From assembly GCF_001279525.1 (NCBI RefSeq), contig NZ_LGDY01000099.1, positions 37,020 to 101,019 on the forward strand: a DNA stretch of 64,000 nt, written 5' to 3'. This DNA comes from Nocardia sp. NRRL S-836 (GTDB lineage: Bacteria; Actinomycetota; Actinomycetes; Mycobacteriales; Pseudonocardiaceae). The position numbers and the translations under genes were made by a program. Shown here one piece after another: positions 55,722 to 64,000 of the stretch. How positions within the stretch are numbered: the stretch's first letter is position 1; each line of letters starts with the position of its first letter. Under the pieces are notes generated by a model that was given only the letters and a program-made list of their open reading frames with translations, was not told the DNA's origin and did not search any database.

Positions 55722-56525
55722 TCACGCGCCGAGCCGCCTGCGCACCCACCCGGAGGCCTGGTCGACGACCACGACCAGCAGCAGCACCACGAGGATGTGC
55801 GTGACCATCTCGTCGAACCGGAACAGCTTGATCGACTGGTTGATCAGGAAGCCGATCCCGCCCGCGCCGACCAGGCCGAGCACCAGCGACGACCGCACGT
55901 TCACGTCGAGCCGGTACAGCAGCAGCCCCGCCAGCGACGGCAGGACGGTCGGTAGCACCGCGTGCACGGCGATCTGCGGCCCGGAGGCGCCGGTGACGCG
56001 CAATGCGTCGCGCGGGCCGCGGTCGCTCTCGTCCATCGCCTCGGCCCACAGCTTGCCCATCACGCCGGTGTTGTGGAACACCAGCGCGAGCACGCCCGCG
56101 AACGGCCCGAGGCCCACGGCCGTCACGAAGATCAGCGCGAACACCACGTCCGGCACCGCCCGCAGGAACGACAGCACGGCCCGCGCGGCCTGCTGCACCC
56201 ACGCGGCCGAGGTCGTCGCCCTCGACGCCGGCAACGCCAGAGCCAGCGCGAACGGGATCGAGAACGTCGTGCCGAGCAGTCCGATGTAGAGCGTGATCAC
56301 CGCGGCTTCCAGCGACTTCCCGAGCACCGAGAGGTCCGGCGGCAGTGCGTCGGCGAGGAAGTCCGCCATGCCCTCCCAGCCCGCGATCAACGCACCTGGC
56401 GAGAACTCCGTCGCCCGCCAGGCGAGCACGTGCACCACGACCGCGACCACCGTGACAACCCACACGACCGCCGACGGCCGCCGCCGCTTCGGCACCTCGG
56501 TCCGGGGAGCTTCCAGGGTCGTCAT
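55722..56525 (-). CDS. phnE: Phosphonate ABC importer permease PhnE
   Basis: This 267-residue permease has about six membrane segments. Family blocks are LLGTTFSIPFALALALPASR, FLRAVPDVVFALIFV, GVLALVFHNTGVMGKLWAEA, and the EAA-like DALRVTGASGPQIAVHAVLP with LVGAGGIGFL. It is the last gene of an oxidoreductase-phnD-phnC-phnE operon; the ATG overlaps the phnC stop (ATGA). Confidence 0.92.
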   Translation of the reverse strand: MTTLEAPRTEVPKRRRPSAVVWVVTVVAVVVHVLAWRATEFSPGALIAGWEGMADFLADALPPDLSVLGKSLEAAVITLYIGLLGTTFSIPFALALALPASRATTSAAWVQQAARAVLSFLRAVPDVVFALIFVTAVGLGPFAGVLALVFHNTGVMGKLWAEAMDESDRGPRDALRVTGASGPQIAVHAVLPTVLPSLAGLLLYRLDVNVRSSLVLGLVGAGGIGFLINQSIKLFRFDEMVTHILVVLLLVVVVDQASGWVRRRLGA

Positions 56526-57127
56526 GCCGCCATCTCCACGATCCGGTGCGCGTACGTGCGCGCGAGCTCCGGCTGGTGCAGCACGGCGACGACGGCCATG
56601 CCCTCGCCGGCCAGTGCGCTGAGCAGCTCCATCACCTGCACGGCCGCCCGCGGGTCGAGCGCGGACACCGGCTCGTCGGCGAGGATCACGTTGGCGCGCT
56701 GGCACAACGCCCGCGCGATCGCCACACGTTGCTGCTGGCCACCGGAAAGCCGCGCGCACCGGTCGGCGGCGCGGTCCGCGAGCCCCACCCGGTCCAGGCA
56801 CCGCATGGCCTCCTCCCGCACCTCCCGCGGGAAGAACAGCGAGCGCCCGAACGACAACCGGGCCAGCGCGCCCGTGCAGACGTTGTCCAGCGCGGTGCGC
56901 CGGCCGACCAGGTGGATCTTCTGGAACACCATCGCGGCGGTCCCGGTCACGTCGACCTCGCCGCCGTCCGGCGTCTCCAGCCCGACCACGCACCGCAGCG
57001 CCGTCGACTTGCCGGAGCCGTTGGGCCCGAGCAGCGCCACGAACTCCCCGCCGGAGACCCGCAGGTCGAAGCCGTCGAGCACGGTGCGGCCGCCGAACGA
57101 CTTGCGCAGGCCGCGGATCGCGAGCAT
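56522..57127 (-). CDS. phnC: Phosphonate ABC importer ATPase PhnC
   Basis: This 201-residue ABC ATPase has Walker A (LLGPNGSGKST), Q-loop, signature LSGGQQQRVAIARAL, Walker B (VILADEPVSALDP) and switch His in VLHQPEL. It is shorter than average (about 250 residues), truncating the tail rather than the core. It overlaps phnD by one base and phnE by four. Confidence 0.92.
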   Translation of the reverse strand: MLAIRGLRKSFGGRTVLDGFDLRVSGGEFVALLGPNGSGKSTALRCVVGLETPDGGEVDVTGTAAMVFQKIHLVGRRTALDNVCTGALARLSFGRSLFFPREVREEAMRCLDRVGLADRAADRCARLSGGQQQRVAIARALCQRANVILADEPVSALDPRAAVQVMELLSALAGEGMAVVAVLHQPELARTYAHRIVEMAA

Positions 57128-58026
57128 CAGACGTCCTCTTCCTTGAGCCCCAGCGTGGTGGCGAGGTCGAAGAGCACCCGGTAGGTGTCGTTGTCCACCC
57201 GCACGAGCGGTCCCGGCGGGGTGACGTCGAGGAACGCGCCGACCTTCTCGACGTCGGCGGGCGAGAGCTCCAGCAACGCCGTGCGAACCTTGTCCTTGAA
57301 CGCCGGGTCGAGGTCGCCGCGCACGGTGATCGGGTCGTTCGGGATCGGGTCCGACCTCCAGATCTGCCGGAACTTCGGCTCGTCGAACGTGCCCGCTGCC
57401 TTGGCGCTCGCCAGCTGCTGGCTGTTGATCTCGGCGGCGTCGACCTTGCCGTTGACGAGCGCGAGCATCGCCTCGGGATGGCCGCCCGCGTAGTCGAGCT
57501 TCACGTCGGCGACGCCGTGCTTCTTCAGGCCGTAGCGGGGGAGCGCGTCACCGGAGGCCGAGCCGACGCTGCTGAGCGCGAGCGACCTGCCGCGCAGGTC
57601 CTCGATCCGCTGCGCGGGCGAGTCCTTCGGGACCCAGATCCCGGCGGTGTAGCTGGTGAGCTTGCCGGAGCCGTCCGCGAACGACGCCAGCGGCTGCGCA
57701 CCGGCCTTCTGCGCCGCGAAGACGTACCCGAGCGGGCCGAACTGGGCGATGTCGAGCTTGCCGTTGCGCATCGCCAGCACCTCGGCGGCGTAGTCGTCCA
57801 CGACCTGCAGCTCGACCTCGCAGCCGAGCTTCGCCGTGAGCGCCCTGGCCAGCACCTCGTAGGCGGGCTTGAGCTTGTCCGGCGCCTCGTACGGCTCGAC
57901 GCCGAAGCGCACCTTGCCGTCGCTCGGGCAGCCGCCCGCCGAAGCGGAGTCCGGTGCGCCGCCACAGGCGGTCAGCGCCAGTGTCAGGGCGAGTACCGCG
58001 GTGAGGACGGTCCTGGGGGCTTTCAT
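57127..58026 (-). CDS. phnD: Phosphonate-binding lipoprotein PhnD
   Basis: This 299-residue substrate-binding protein has a lipoprotein signal (LALTLALTACG, Cys21). Its binding fold includes VRFGVEPYEAPDKLKPAYEV, FGPLGYVFAAQKAG, GSASGDALPRYGL, and AAEINSQQLASAK. It recognises phosphonates or related oxyanions; the oxidoreductase and HAD genes beside it point to an aminoalkylphosphonate. Confidence 0.9.
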   Translation of the reverse strand: MKAPRTVLTAVLALTLALTACGGAPDSASAGGCPSDGKVRFGVEPYEAPDKLKPAYEVLARALTAKLGCEVELQVVDDYAAEVLAMRNGKLDIAQFGPLGYVFAAQKAGAQPLASFADGSGKLTSYTAGIWVPKDSPAQRIEDLRGRSLALSSVGSASGDALPRYGLKKHGVADVKLDYAGGHPEAMLALVNGKVDAAEINSQQLASAKAAGTFDEPKFRQIWRSDPIPNDPITVRGDLDPAFKDKVRTALLELSPADVEKVGAFLDVTPPGPLVRVDNDTYRVLFDLATTLGLKEEDV

Positions 58027-59099
58027 CACAGCTCCTGGTCGAGGTCGTCGAGCACGGCCGGGGCGAGGCCGAGCGCGGTGGTCATGCCGATGCCGGAGGT
58101 GACCGAGACGACCCTGGTGAGGGGGACGGGCGCCGCGGTCAGGAAGGGGTGCGGGGCCGACGCGTAGATGCCGCGCCAGCGTTCGAGCACGTGCAGGGAC
58201 GCAACGCCGAGGAGCCGGGCCGTCTCGGTGAGCACCAGGTCGTCCAGGTGCTCGGGCCGGTGCGGCTCGACCGTGCGGCCGTAGTGGTGGGTGTCGCCGA
58301 TGGTGAGCGAGCCGTCGGGGAGCTGGGTGAACATCAGGTTCAGCCCTGCCGCGACCAGCTCGGGGTGGTCGGTGGCGAGGCGGTCGCGGACCTTCCGCGT
58401 GCTGGGGCACCGGTCGAACGCGGCGTAGCGCAGCATCGAGAACCCGGTCAGCACCGCCGGGTCGATCACGCCGCCGTGCGCCACGCGCAGCATCCGCAGC
58501 TCGCAGCGCAGCACCTCGTGCCGCTCGGCGAGGTCGGGGAAGAACCGGTCGACGTCGTGCCCGACGGCGACGACGGCGGCCTTGCAGCGGATCTCGCCGC
58601 GGCTGGTGCGGACCAGGCCGGGCTCGACCGTGAGGACGTTGGTGGACCAGTGGAACGTGACGCCGCGGCCGGCCAGCAGCCGTGCGATCGCGTGCACGGC
58701 CTCGCGCGGGTTGACCCGGATGTCCAGCGGCAGGTGAGCGGCCCCGAGGCCGGCGACCGGCAGCTCGTCGGTCAGCCGGACCTCGCGGACGTCCTGGAGC
58801 TCCTCCAGGACCGCCAGCTCGTCCTCGTGCCGTGCGACGACGACCGTGCCCGACTCGCGCAGCCAGAAACCGGCCTCCCTGGCGAGCGTCAGCCACTCCT
58901 CGCGTGCGGCCATCGCGTACTCGAACGCCACGCCGTCCTGAGCGGTGAAGCAGCCGTGCCCGAAGTTGCGCACGGAGGCCCCGACCGCGTGCTCGTCGCG
59001 CTCGACCACGGTGACGGACAGACCCCGCCGCACCGCGTGCCAGGCGTGCGCGAGCCCGACGACACCCGCGCCGACGACCACCAGGTCCACACTTGTCAT
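58026..59099 (-). CDS. FAD-dependent oxidoreductase of phosphonate clusters (TIGR03364/HpnW-like)
   Basis: This 357-residue DAO-family flavoprotein has GAGVVGLAHAWHAVRRGLSV at the N-terminus and GDTHHYGRTVEPHRPEH near the C-terminus. This family is typically encoded beside a phosphonatase-like HAD protein, as here, and related enzymes oxidise N-methylated 2-aminoethylphosphonate. It probably converts an aminoalkylphosphonate to the aldehyde that the HAD enzyme then cleaves. Its start lies within a palindromic operator shared with the divergent GntR gene. Confidence 0.85.
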   Translation of the reverse strand: MTSVDLVVVGAGVVGLAHAWHAVRRGLSVTVVERDEHAVGASVRNFGHGCFTAQDGVAFEYAMAAREEWLTLAREAGFWLRESGTVVVARHEDELAVLEELQDVREVRLTDELPVAGLGAAHLPLDIRVNPREAVHAIARLLAGRGVTFHWSTNVLTVEPGLVRTSRGEIRCKAAVVAVGHDVDRFFPDLAERHEVLRCELRMLRVAHGGVIDPAVLTGFSMLRYAAFDRCPSTRKVRDRLATDHPELVAAGLNLMFTQLPDGSLTIGDTHHYGRTVEPHRPEHLDDLVLTETARLLGVASLHVLERWRGIYASAPHPFLTAAPVPLTRVVSVTSGIGMTTALGLAPAVLDDLDQEL

Positions 59100-59105
59100 G
59101 ACAAG
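59092..59105. promoter_or_regulatory. Palindromic operator CTTGTCATGACAAG
   Basis: A perfect 14-bp palindrome overlaps the ATG of the oxidoreductase gene. With the related site at 59168 it is the likely binding site of the divergent GntR repressor. Confidence 0.75.
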
Positions 59106-59167
59106 AACGATGAGCGGCTGCTCCGCCTGGGTCAACGGGTGTGCTGATGTGTTCACTTGCTGTTCAG

Positions 59168-59183
59168 ACTTGTTATGACATGT
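59168..59183. promoter_or_regulatory. Second, imperfect operator ACTTGTTATGACATGT
   Basis: It shares the core TGT-ATGACA with the palindrome at 59092-59105 and sits 13 bp before the chosen GntR start, consistent with autoregulation. Confidence 0.65.
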
Positions 59184-59195
59184 ATGGTGATCGGC

Positions 59196-59942
59196 ATGGA
59201 GATGCCCTTGCACGAACGCATCGCGGCCGACCTGCGCCGCCGCATCGCCTCCGGTGAGCTGGCCGTCGGCGAGCCGGTGCCGTCCGAGTCGCAGCTGGGC
59301 GCGCAGTGGAACGCCTCGCGCGCGCCGGTGCGGCAGGCGCTGACGACGTTGCGCGCGGAGGGCATGATCGGCGGCGGCCGCGGCAAGCCGGCGGTGGTGC
59401 GCAGGCACACGCTGTCGCAGCCGTTCGAGACGTTCCTGTCGTTCTCCAGCTGGGCCGCGGGCCTCGGGCACGTGCCGGGCCAGCGCACCCTGGAGATCGC
59501 GCGCCGCCCGGCCACCGCGGAGGTCGCCGACGCGCTGGCGCTCGACGAGGGCACGCAGGTCGTGCAGTTGCTGCGGCAGCGGCTGATCGACGGCCGGCCG
59601 ACGATGCTGGAGCGCACGACGTTCGTGGAACCGGTGGGGCGCCTGCTGTTCGACTTCGACTGCGACAGCGGGTCGCTCTACGCGCACCTGGCCGAGCAGG
59701 GCGTCGACATGACCGTTGCACGGCACCAGATCGACGCCGTGGCTGCGGACGAGACGGACTCCGCGCTGCTGGAGGTGCCCGCCGGAGCGCCGTTGCTGCG
59801 CGAACGGCGGCGCGCGTCCGATGTGGACGGTCAGCCGGTGGAGTACTCCGACGACCGCTACCGGCCGGACCTGGTCAGCTTTTCGATCGAGAACTCCCAG
59901 CAGGCGCACCCGGCGCTGCTGCGGGACTGGAGGGCGTCGTGA
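59196..59942 (+). CDS. GntR/HutC-family regulator of the phosphonate cluster
   Basis: This 248-residue regulator has an N-terminal winged helix (MPLHERIAADLRRRIASGEL then VPSESQLGAQWNASRAPVRQ) and a UTRA effector domain (RPTMLERTTFVEPVGRLLF and VEYSDDRYRPDLVSFSI). It is divergent from the oxidoreductase-phn operon and cotranscribed with the HAD gene (GTGA overlap). Start is uncertain: ATG 59196, 59202 or 59184, none with a clear ribosome site. It probably responds to the phosphonate or its degradation product. Confidence 0.88.
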   Translation: MEMPLHERIAADLRRRIASGELAVGEPVPSESQLGAQWNASRAPVRQALTTLRAEGMIGGGRGKPAVVRRHTLSQPFETFLSFSSWAAGLGHVPGQRTLEIARRPATAEVADALALDEGTQVVQLLRQRLIDGRPTMLERTTFVEPVGRLLFDFDCDSGSLYAHLAEQGVDMTVARHQIDAVAADETDSALLEVPAGAPLLRERRRASDVDGQPVEYSDDRYRPDLVSFSIENSQQAHPALLRDWRAS

Positions 59943-60592
59943 ACGTGGTCGATCTCGTGGTGCTGGACGTCGCGGGCACCACCGTGCAGGAGCACGGGCT
60001 CGTGTACCGGGCGCTGGCCGAGACCGTGGAGGCGGCCGGTGGTTCGGCCGCCGACGTGGGGCGCTGGATGGGTGCCGACAAGTACGAGGCGATCGCGGCG
60101 ATGCTCGGTCGGTCCGTTGTGGACGATGAGTTCGCGGACTTCCACGCGCGGCTGGGCAAGCTGTACGCGCAGACGCCGCCGACGCCGTTGCCCGGTGTCC
60201 CGGAAGCGTTGGCGCGACTGCGTTCCGCGGGCGTGCGGGTCGCGCTGACGACCGGCTTCGACCGGCCGATAGTCGACGGCCTGCTCGACGTGCTCGGCTG
60301 GGGAGAGGGCGTGCTGGACGCGGTCGTGTGCGTCGATGACGTCCCCGCCGGCCGTCCCGCGCCGTACATGATCTTCCGCGCGATGGAGCTGTGCGGCGCG
60401 CGTGACGTGCGGCGGGTGCTGACGGCGGGCGACACGGTCCGCGACCTGGAGGCGGGCACCAACGCGGGCGCGGGGTTCGTCGTCGGCGTGCTGTCCGGCA
60501 GCCAGACCGCCACCGAACTGGGCGCCGTCCGCCACACCCACCTGCTCCCCGGCGTGGCGGCACTCCCGGCCTTGCTGCTCCAGGACAGCTAG
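59939..60592 (+). CDS. Phosphonatase-like HAD hydrolase (PhnX-like)
   Basis: This 217-residue HAD-superfamily protein has motif I LDVAGTTVQE with nucleophile Asp10, and MGADKYEAI with Lys48 aligned to the Schiff-base lysine of PhnX (MGxxK). Motif III/IV is DDVPAGRPAPYMIFRAMELC and VLTAGDTVRDLEAG. It should cleave the C-P bond of phosphonoacetaldehyde or a related aldehyde made by the oxidoreductase. It is coupled to the GntR gene, and its TAG stop shares a CTAG with the convergent gene's stop. Confidence 0.87.
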   Translation: MNVVDLVVLDVAGTTVQEHGLVYRALAETVEAAGGSAADVGRWMGADKYEAIAAMLGRSVVDDEFADFHARLGKLYAQTPPTPLPGVPEALARLRSAGVRVALTTGFDRPIVDGLLDVLGWGEGVLDAVVCVDDVPAGRPAPYMIFRAMELCGARDVRRVLTAGDTVRDLEAGTNAGAGFVVGVLSGSQTATELGAVRHTHLLPGVAALPALLLQDS

Positions 60593-61017
60593 TCCAAGGC
60601 GGCGGTGTGGCGCAGCTGTTCGGGGCTCGGGTCGGCCCGCAGGACGGTGAGCGCCGCCGCGAACCGGTCGAAGCTCCGGTCGAGCTCTGCGAGCTCACGG
60701 GTCGGCTCCGCGACCAGCGCGGCCTGGCCCGCCCGCCGGGGCGCCATCGCGAGCGCCTCCCGGATCGGCAACGAACGGCGCAGGGCCACGAGCAGCGTCC
60801 ACAGCCGCCGTTCGACCAGCGCCAGCTGCGCCGGGTCACCCGTGACGGCGAGGAAGTCGGTGCGGGCGGCCGTGGCGCGGCGGCGTTGCTCGGGGCAGGT
60901 GAAGTCGGCCGAGCGGACGACGTGGTCCGCGGCGGCCGCCTTCGCGAGCGACTGCTCCGACCGGAACCTGCCGCGCGGCGGGGTCCCGGCCGGGTTCCAC
61001 ATCCACCAGGTCGTCAT
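60589..61017 (-). CDS. Hypothetical protein coupled to XPB-type helicase
   Basis: This 142-residue protein lacks a known motif. It is Ala/Arg-rich and helical (LVERRLWTLLVALRRSLPIR and AELDRSFDRFAAALTVLRAD), with a Trp-rich N-terminus (MTTWWMWNPAG). Its ATG overlaps the helicase stop (ATGA), so the two are cotranscribed and coupled. It could be a helicase accessory factor; no evidence beyond position. Confidence 0.65.
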   Translation of the reverse strand: MTTWWMWNPAGTPPRGRFRSEQSLAKAAAADHVVRSADFTCPEQRRRATAARTDFLAVTGDPAQLALVERRLWTLLVALRRSLPIREALAMAPRRAGQAALVAEPTRELAELDRSFDRFAAALTVLRADPSPEQLRHTAALD

Positions 61018-62654
61018 CCGACCAGGTCGTCCGCGTCGACGATCTTGTACGCGTACCCCTGTTCCGCCAGGAACCGCTGCCGGTGCGCCGCGTACTCGGT
61101 GTCGAGGGTGTCCCGCGCGACCACCGAGTAGAAGTGCGCCTGCCGGCCGTCACCCTTGGGCCGCAGCAACCGGCCGAGCCGCTGCGCCTCCTCCTGACGG
61201 CTGCCGAACGTGCCCGACACCTGGACCGCGACGGACGCCTCCGGCAGGTCGATGGAGAAGTTGGCGACCTTGGACACCACCAGCGTCCTGAGCTCACCCC
61301 GGCGGAACCGGTCGAACAGCTCCTCGCGCTCCTTGTTCTTCGTCGACCCCTTGATCACCGGCGCGTCCAGCTCCTCGCCCAGCTCGTCGAGCTGGTCCAG
61401 GTAAGCGCCGATCACCAGCGCCGGCTCGTCGGGGTGCTGCTCCAGCACCCGCTTGACCACCGGGATCTTCGTCCGTGCCGTGGAGCAGAGCTTGTACCGC
61501 TCCTCCGGCTCGGCCGTCGCGTACTGCAGCCGCTCGTTGTCGGTGAGCGTCACCCGCACCTCGGTGCACTCCGCAGGCGCGATCCACCCCTGCGCCTCGA
61601 TGTCGCGCCACGGCACGTCGTACCGCTTCGGCCCGATCAACGAGAAGACGTCACCCTCCTGCCCGTCCTCGCGCACGAGCGTCGCGGTCAGCCCCAGCCG
61701 CCGGCGGCTCTGCAGGTCCGCCGTCATCCGGAACACCGGCGCCGGCAGCAGGTGCACCTCGTCGTAGACGATCAGCCCCCAGTCCCGCGAGTCGAACAGC
61801 TCCAGGTGCTTGTACTCGCCCTTCGACTTGCGCGTGATCACCTGGTAGGTCGCGATGGTGACCGGCCGGATCTCCTTGCGCTCACCGGAGTACTCGCCGA
61901 TCTCCTCCTCGGTGAGACTCGTGCGCGCGATCAGCTCCCGCTTCCACTGCCGCCCCGCCACCGTGTTCGTGACCAGGATCAACGTCGTGGCCTGCGCCTC
62001 CGCCATCGCGGCCGCCCCGACCAACGTCTTGCCCGCACCACACGGCAGCACCACGACCCCGGAACCACCCGCCCAGAACGCCTGCGCCGCGAGCCGCTGG
62101 TAGTCCCGCAGCTTCCACCCGTCCTCGTCGAGCTCGATCGGGTGCGCCTCCCCGTCGACGTACCCGGCGTGGTCCTCGGCCGGCCACCCGATCTTGAGCA
62201 GCAACTGCTTGAGCCGCCCCCGCTCACTCGGGTGCACGATCACCGTGTCGTCGTCGATCCGCGCCCCGAACATCGGCGCGATCTTCTTGTGCCGCAGCAC
62301 CTCTTCGAGCACCGCACGGTCGTTGGAGGCCAGCACCAGCCCGTGCGCCGGGTTGTTGGACAGCACCAGCCGCCCGAACCGCCCCATCGTGTCCACCACG
62401 TCCACCAGCAACGGCTGCGGCACCGGATACCGGCTGAACCGCACCAGCGCATCCACCACCTGCTCCGCGTCATGCCCCGCCGCACGGGCGTTCCACAACG
62501 CAAGAGGCGTCACGCGATACGTGTGCACATGCTCCGGCGCCCGCTCCAACTCCGCGAACGGCGCGATGGCCGTACGCGCGTCATCCGCCAGCGGGTGATC
62601 TACCTCGAGTAGCAGCGTCTTGTCCGACTGCACGATCAGGGGGCCATCGGTCAC
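61014..62654 (-). CDS. XPB/Ercc3-type superfamily 2 DNA helicase
   Basis: This 546-residue helicase resembles the bacterial XPB group of mycobacteria. Motif I LPCGAGKTLVGAA, motif II VYDEVHLL (DEVH), motif III LTATLVREDG and motif VI QRLGRLLRP are intact. The N-terminal part (about residues 1-170) carries the XPB damage-recognition-like region. GTG 62654 gives the conserved start (TDGPLIVQSDKTLLLEVDH). It is expected to unwind DNA 3'-5' in repair or transcription-coupled processes. No partner nuclease (Bax1-like) is adjacent; instead a small unknown protein follows. Confidence 0.93.
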   Translation of the reverse strand: MTDGPLIVQSDKTLLLEVDHPLADDARTAIAPFAELERAPEHVHTYRVTPLALWNARAAGHDAEQVVDALVRFSRYPVPQPLLVDVVDTMGRFGRLVLSNNPAHGLVLASNDRAVLEEVLRHKKIAPMFGARIDDDTVIVHPSERGRLKQLLLKIGWPAEDHAGYVDGEAHPIELDEDGWKLRDYQRLAAQAFWAGGSGVVVLPCGAGKTLVGAAAMAEAQATTLILVTNTVAGRQWKRELIARTSLTEEEIGEYSGERKEIRPVTIATYQVITRKSKGEYKHLELFDSRDWGLIVYDEVHLLPAPVFRMTADLQSRRRLGLTATLVREDGQEGDVFSLIGPKRYDVPWRDIEAQGWIAPAECTEVRVTLTDNERLQYATAEPEERYKLCSTARTKIPVVKRVLEQHPDEPALVIGAYLDQLDELGEELDAPVIKGSTKNKEREELFDRFRRGELRTLVVSKVANFSIDLPEASVAVQVSGTFGSRQEEAQRLGRLLRPKGDGRQAHFYSVVARDTLDTEYAAHRQRFLAEQGYAYKIVDADDLVG

Positions 62655-62699
62655 CGTCCCAGTCTCCCTGACGGCACCAAATGCGCCGCTATCTGCCAC

Positions 62700-64000
62700 C
62701 TGGCCGTGAGCGTGGCGCGCCGTGGCGTTGGCGCAGGGTGAGGACCGCTTCACGGTGGGTGGCGGCCATGGCCCGCTTCCACCCTGACGCCGGTTCGTGC
62801 CCTACGGGCTGAGTGCGCCCCACGTGCCGAGCGCGCTCCTCAGGCTGAGCGCAGCCCACGGGGGAGCGCACCCCGCGTGTCGAGCGCACGCCGCGTGTCG
62901 AATGCGTCCACGGAAATAAGCATGCCCTATGGAGCGAGCGCGCGCCGCTGTCCGAGCGCCTCTTGGGCTGACCGCGCCCCACGTGCCGAGCGCGCACTGG
63001 GCTGAGCGTGTCCCTCGGGCTGACCCGTGGCCCTCGGGCTCACCGCGCTCCGCAGGCTGAGCGCACCCCTCAGCACGAGCGCACCCCTCGGGCTGGACGC
63101 GCGCCGCTGTCCGAACGCACCCCGCTGACCGCGTACTTCACGGGCTGAGCGCACTCCTCGGCGCGAGCGAGTCAGACGGTCCGCCCGCGTCCTCTACCCC
63201 GATCGCACTCCGCCGCACGAGCGCGCCCCTTCGGCTGGAGGCACCCCGCGGACCGAGCGCACCCCACGGGCAGAGCGCGCCCCACGGCGCGACAGAGTCG
63301 GGCCGTCGGCCCGCGTCCTCTCTGACCCACGCGCTCCCGGCCAACCGAGCGCTCGCCATCGGGCCACGCCTTGCGGCCCGACCGCCTCTCGCCGCGCGAT
63401 GCGCCCGAGCGCGCCCCTCGGGTTGACGCGCCCCTCGCGCCGAGCGCGCCCCACGGCGCGCGACCGAGTCGCGCCGTCGGCCCGCGTCTTCTCTGACCCA
63501 AGCGCATCCGGCCAACCGAGCGTCCGCCATGCGGCTACGTCTCGCCGCCCGACCGCCTCTCGCCGCGCGGTGCGTCCGAGCGCGCCCCTCGGCCCGTGCG
63601 CACCACACGACCCGACCGCGGGCTTCCGCCCGTGCGCCGTCACCCCGCCCGCGTCCGCCATGCGGCCACGCCTTGCGGCCCGACCGCCTCTCGCCACGCG
63701 ATGCGCCCGAGCGCGCCCCTCGGGTTGAGCGCACCCCGCTGTCCGAGCGCACCCCACGGCGCGACCGAGTCGCGCCGTCGGCCCGCGTCCTCTCCGACCC
63801 GCGCGCACCCGGCTAACCGAACGCCCGCCATCCGGCCACGTCTCGCGGCCCGACCACCTCTCACCGCGCGATGCACCCGAGCGCGCCCCTCGGCCCGTGC
63901 GCACCACACGACCCGACCGCGCCCCCCGCCCGTGCGCACCACAAAACCCGCCCGCGTCCGCCATCACCCCGCGGCACCGCCCCACCCACCCGTCACCCCC
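62700..64000. repeat. Degenerate GC-rich repeat region, no convincing gene
   Basis: Short units of about 20 bp related to GAGCGCGCCCCTCGGG recur irregularly from about 62800. From about 63280 larger units with GCCGTCGGCCCGCGTC then TCTCTGACCC appear near 63286, 63458 and 63754 (spacings about 172 and 296), with a fourth degenerate copy near 63160. A second block GCGGCCCGACCGCCTCTCGC recurs around 63380, 63550, 63680 and 63850. The long minus-strand frames here translate to Arg/Ala/Gly low-complexity sequence in shifting frames and are not accepted as genes. It may be a rapidly evolving minisatellite or a decayed repetitive gene. Confidence 0.75.

Noticed and set aside
62800..63900. Possible CRISPR array
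   Set aside because: Repeat units are degenerate, adjacent and of variable spacing, with no constant repeat/unique spacer pattern and no cas genes.
63194..63985. Minus-strand frames of 204 and 263 codons in the repeat region
   Set aside because: Low-complexity Arg/Ala/Gly translation changes frame between repeat units and has no ribosome site; treated as non-coding repeat.

Overview
The window is high-GC actinobacterial DNA, most likely from a Pseudonocardiaceae-type genome (Lentzea, Saccharothrix or Actinosynnema relatives). This rests on the base composition, the GTG starts and 4-bp GTGA/ATGA overlaps, the DasR system, a DUF397/XRE pair and GroEL under CIRCE control. The genus is an inference; no rRNA is present. 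No tRNA or CRISPR array was seen.

Layout. 0-6 kb: the 3' part of dasR, a drug-type MFS exporter, two tandem threonine-dehydratase paralogs, a small membrane protein and a secreted S1 protease preceded by a 37-codon leader ORF and two hairpins. 6-14 kb: a DODA-type dioxygenase and thiamine biosynthesis (thiE, thiO-thiS-thiG, thiD-thiC) with two TPP riboswitches, a MarR regulator, a HAD phosphatase-like protein and two facing gene fragments. 14-20.7 kb: housekeeping and accessory genes (LysE exporter, aldo/keto reductase, peptide deformylase, DUF3263, LytR_C-like, XRE/DUF397 pair, two-domain AAA ATPase).

20.8-32.7 kb is an accessory island. It holds a secreted LamG protein, a 2217-residue RHS polymorphic toxin with a Hint domain and a nuclease-like tip, its probable immunity gene, a decayed second RHS tail, a degraded copy of the 3' end of pssA, and a second small orphan gene. 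32.7-41.6 kb returns to core genes: pssA-psd, M48 protease, moeA, AIM24, a cold-shock gene with a candidate TTA-containing leader ORF, a Ser/Thr kinase, and groEL behind two CIRCE operators.

41.7-44 kb holds a second conflict module: a solitary 119-residue SCP1.201/DddA-like deaminase overlapping an Imm1-family immunity gene, next to a sigma factor and a carboxypeptidase-regulatory-like protein. 44-49.3 kb is a DasR-type chitin/GlcNAc uptake locus: cutC flanked by two dre sites, an ABC sugar importer and a GH20 hexosaminidase. 49-62.7 kb carries xdhC, a CoxG remnant, a CapA lipoprotein with an apparent CTG start, menC, a two-component system with a lipoprotein, a phosphonate uptake and catabolism cluster with divergent GntR control, and an XPB-type helicase. 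62.7-64 kb is degenerate GC-rich repeat DNA with no convincing gene.

The most notable items are the stand-alone deaminase/Imm1 pair, the RHS tip-exchange scar beside pssA, and the two candidate leader peptides.
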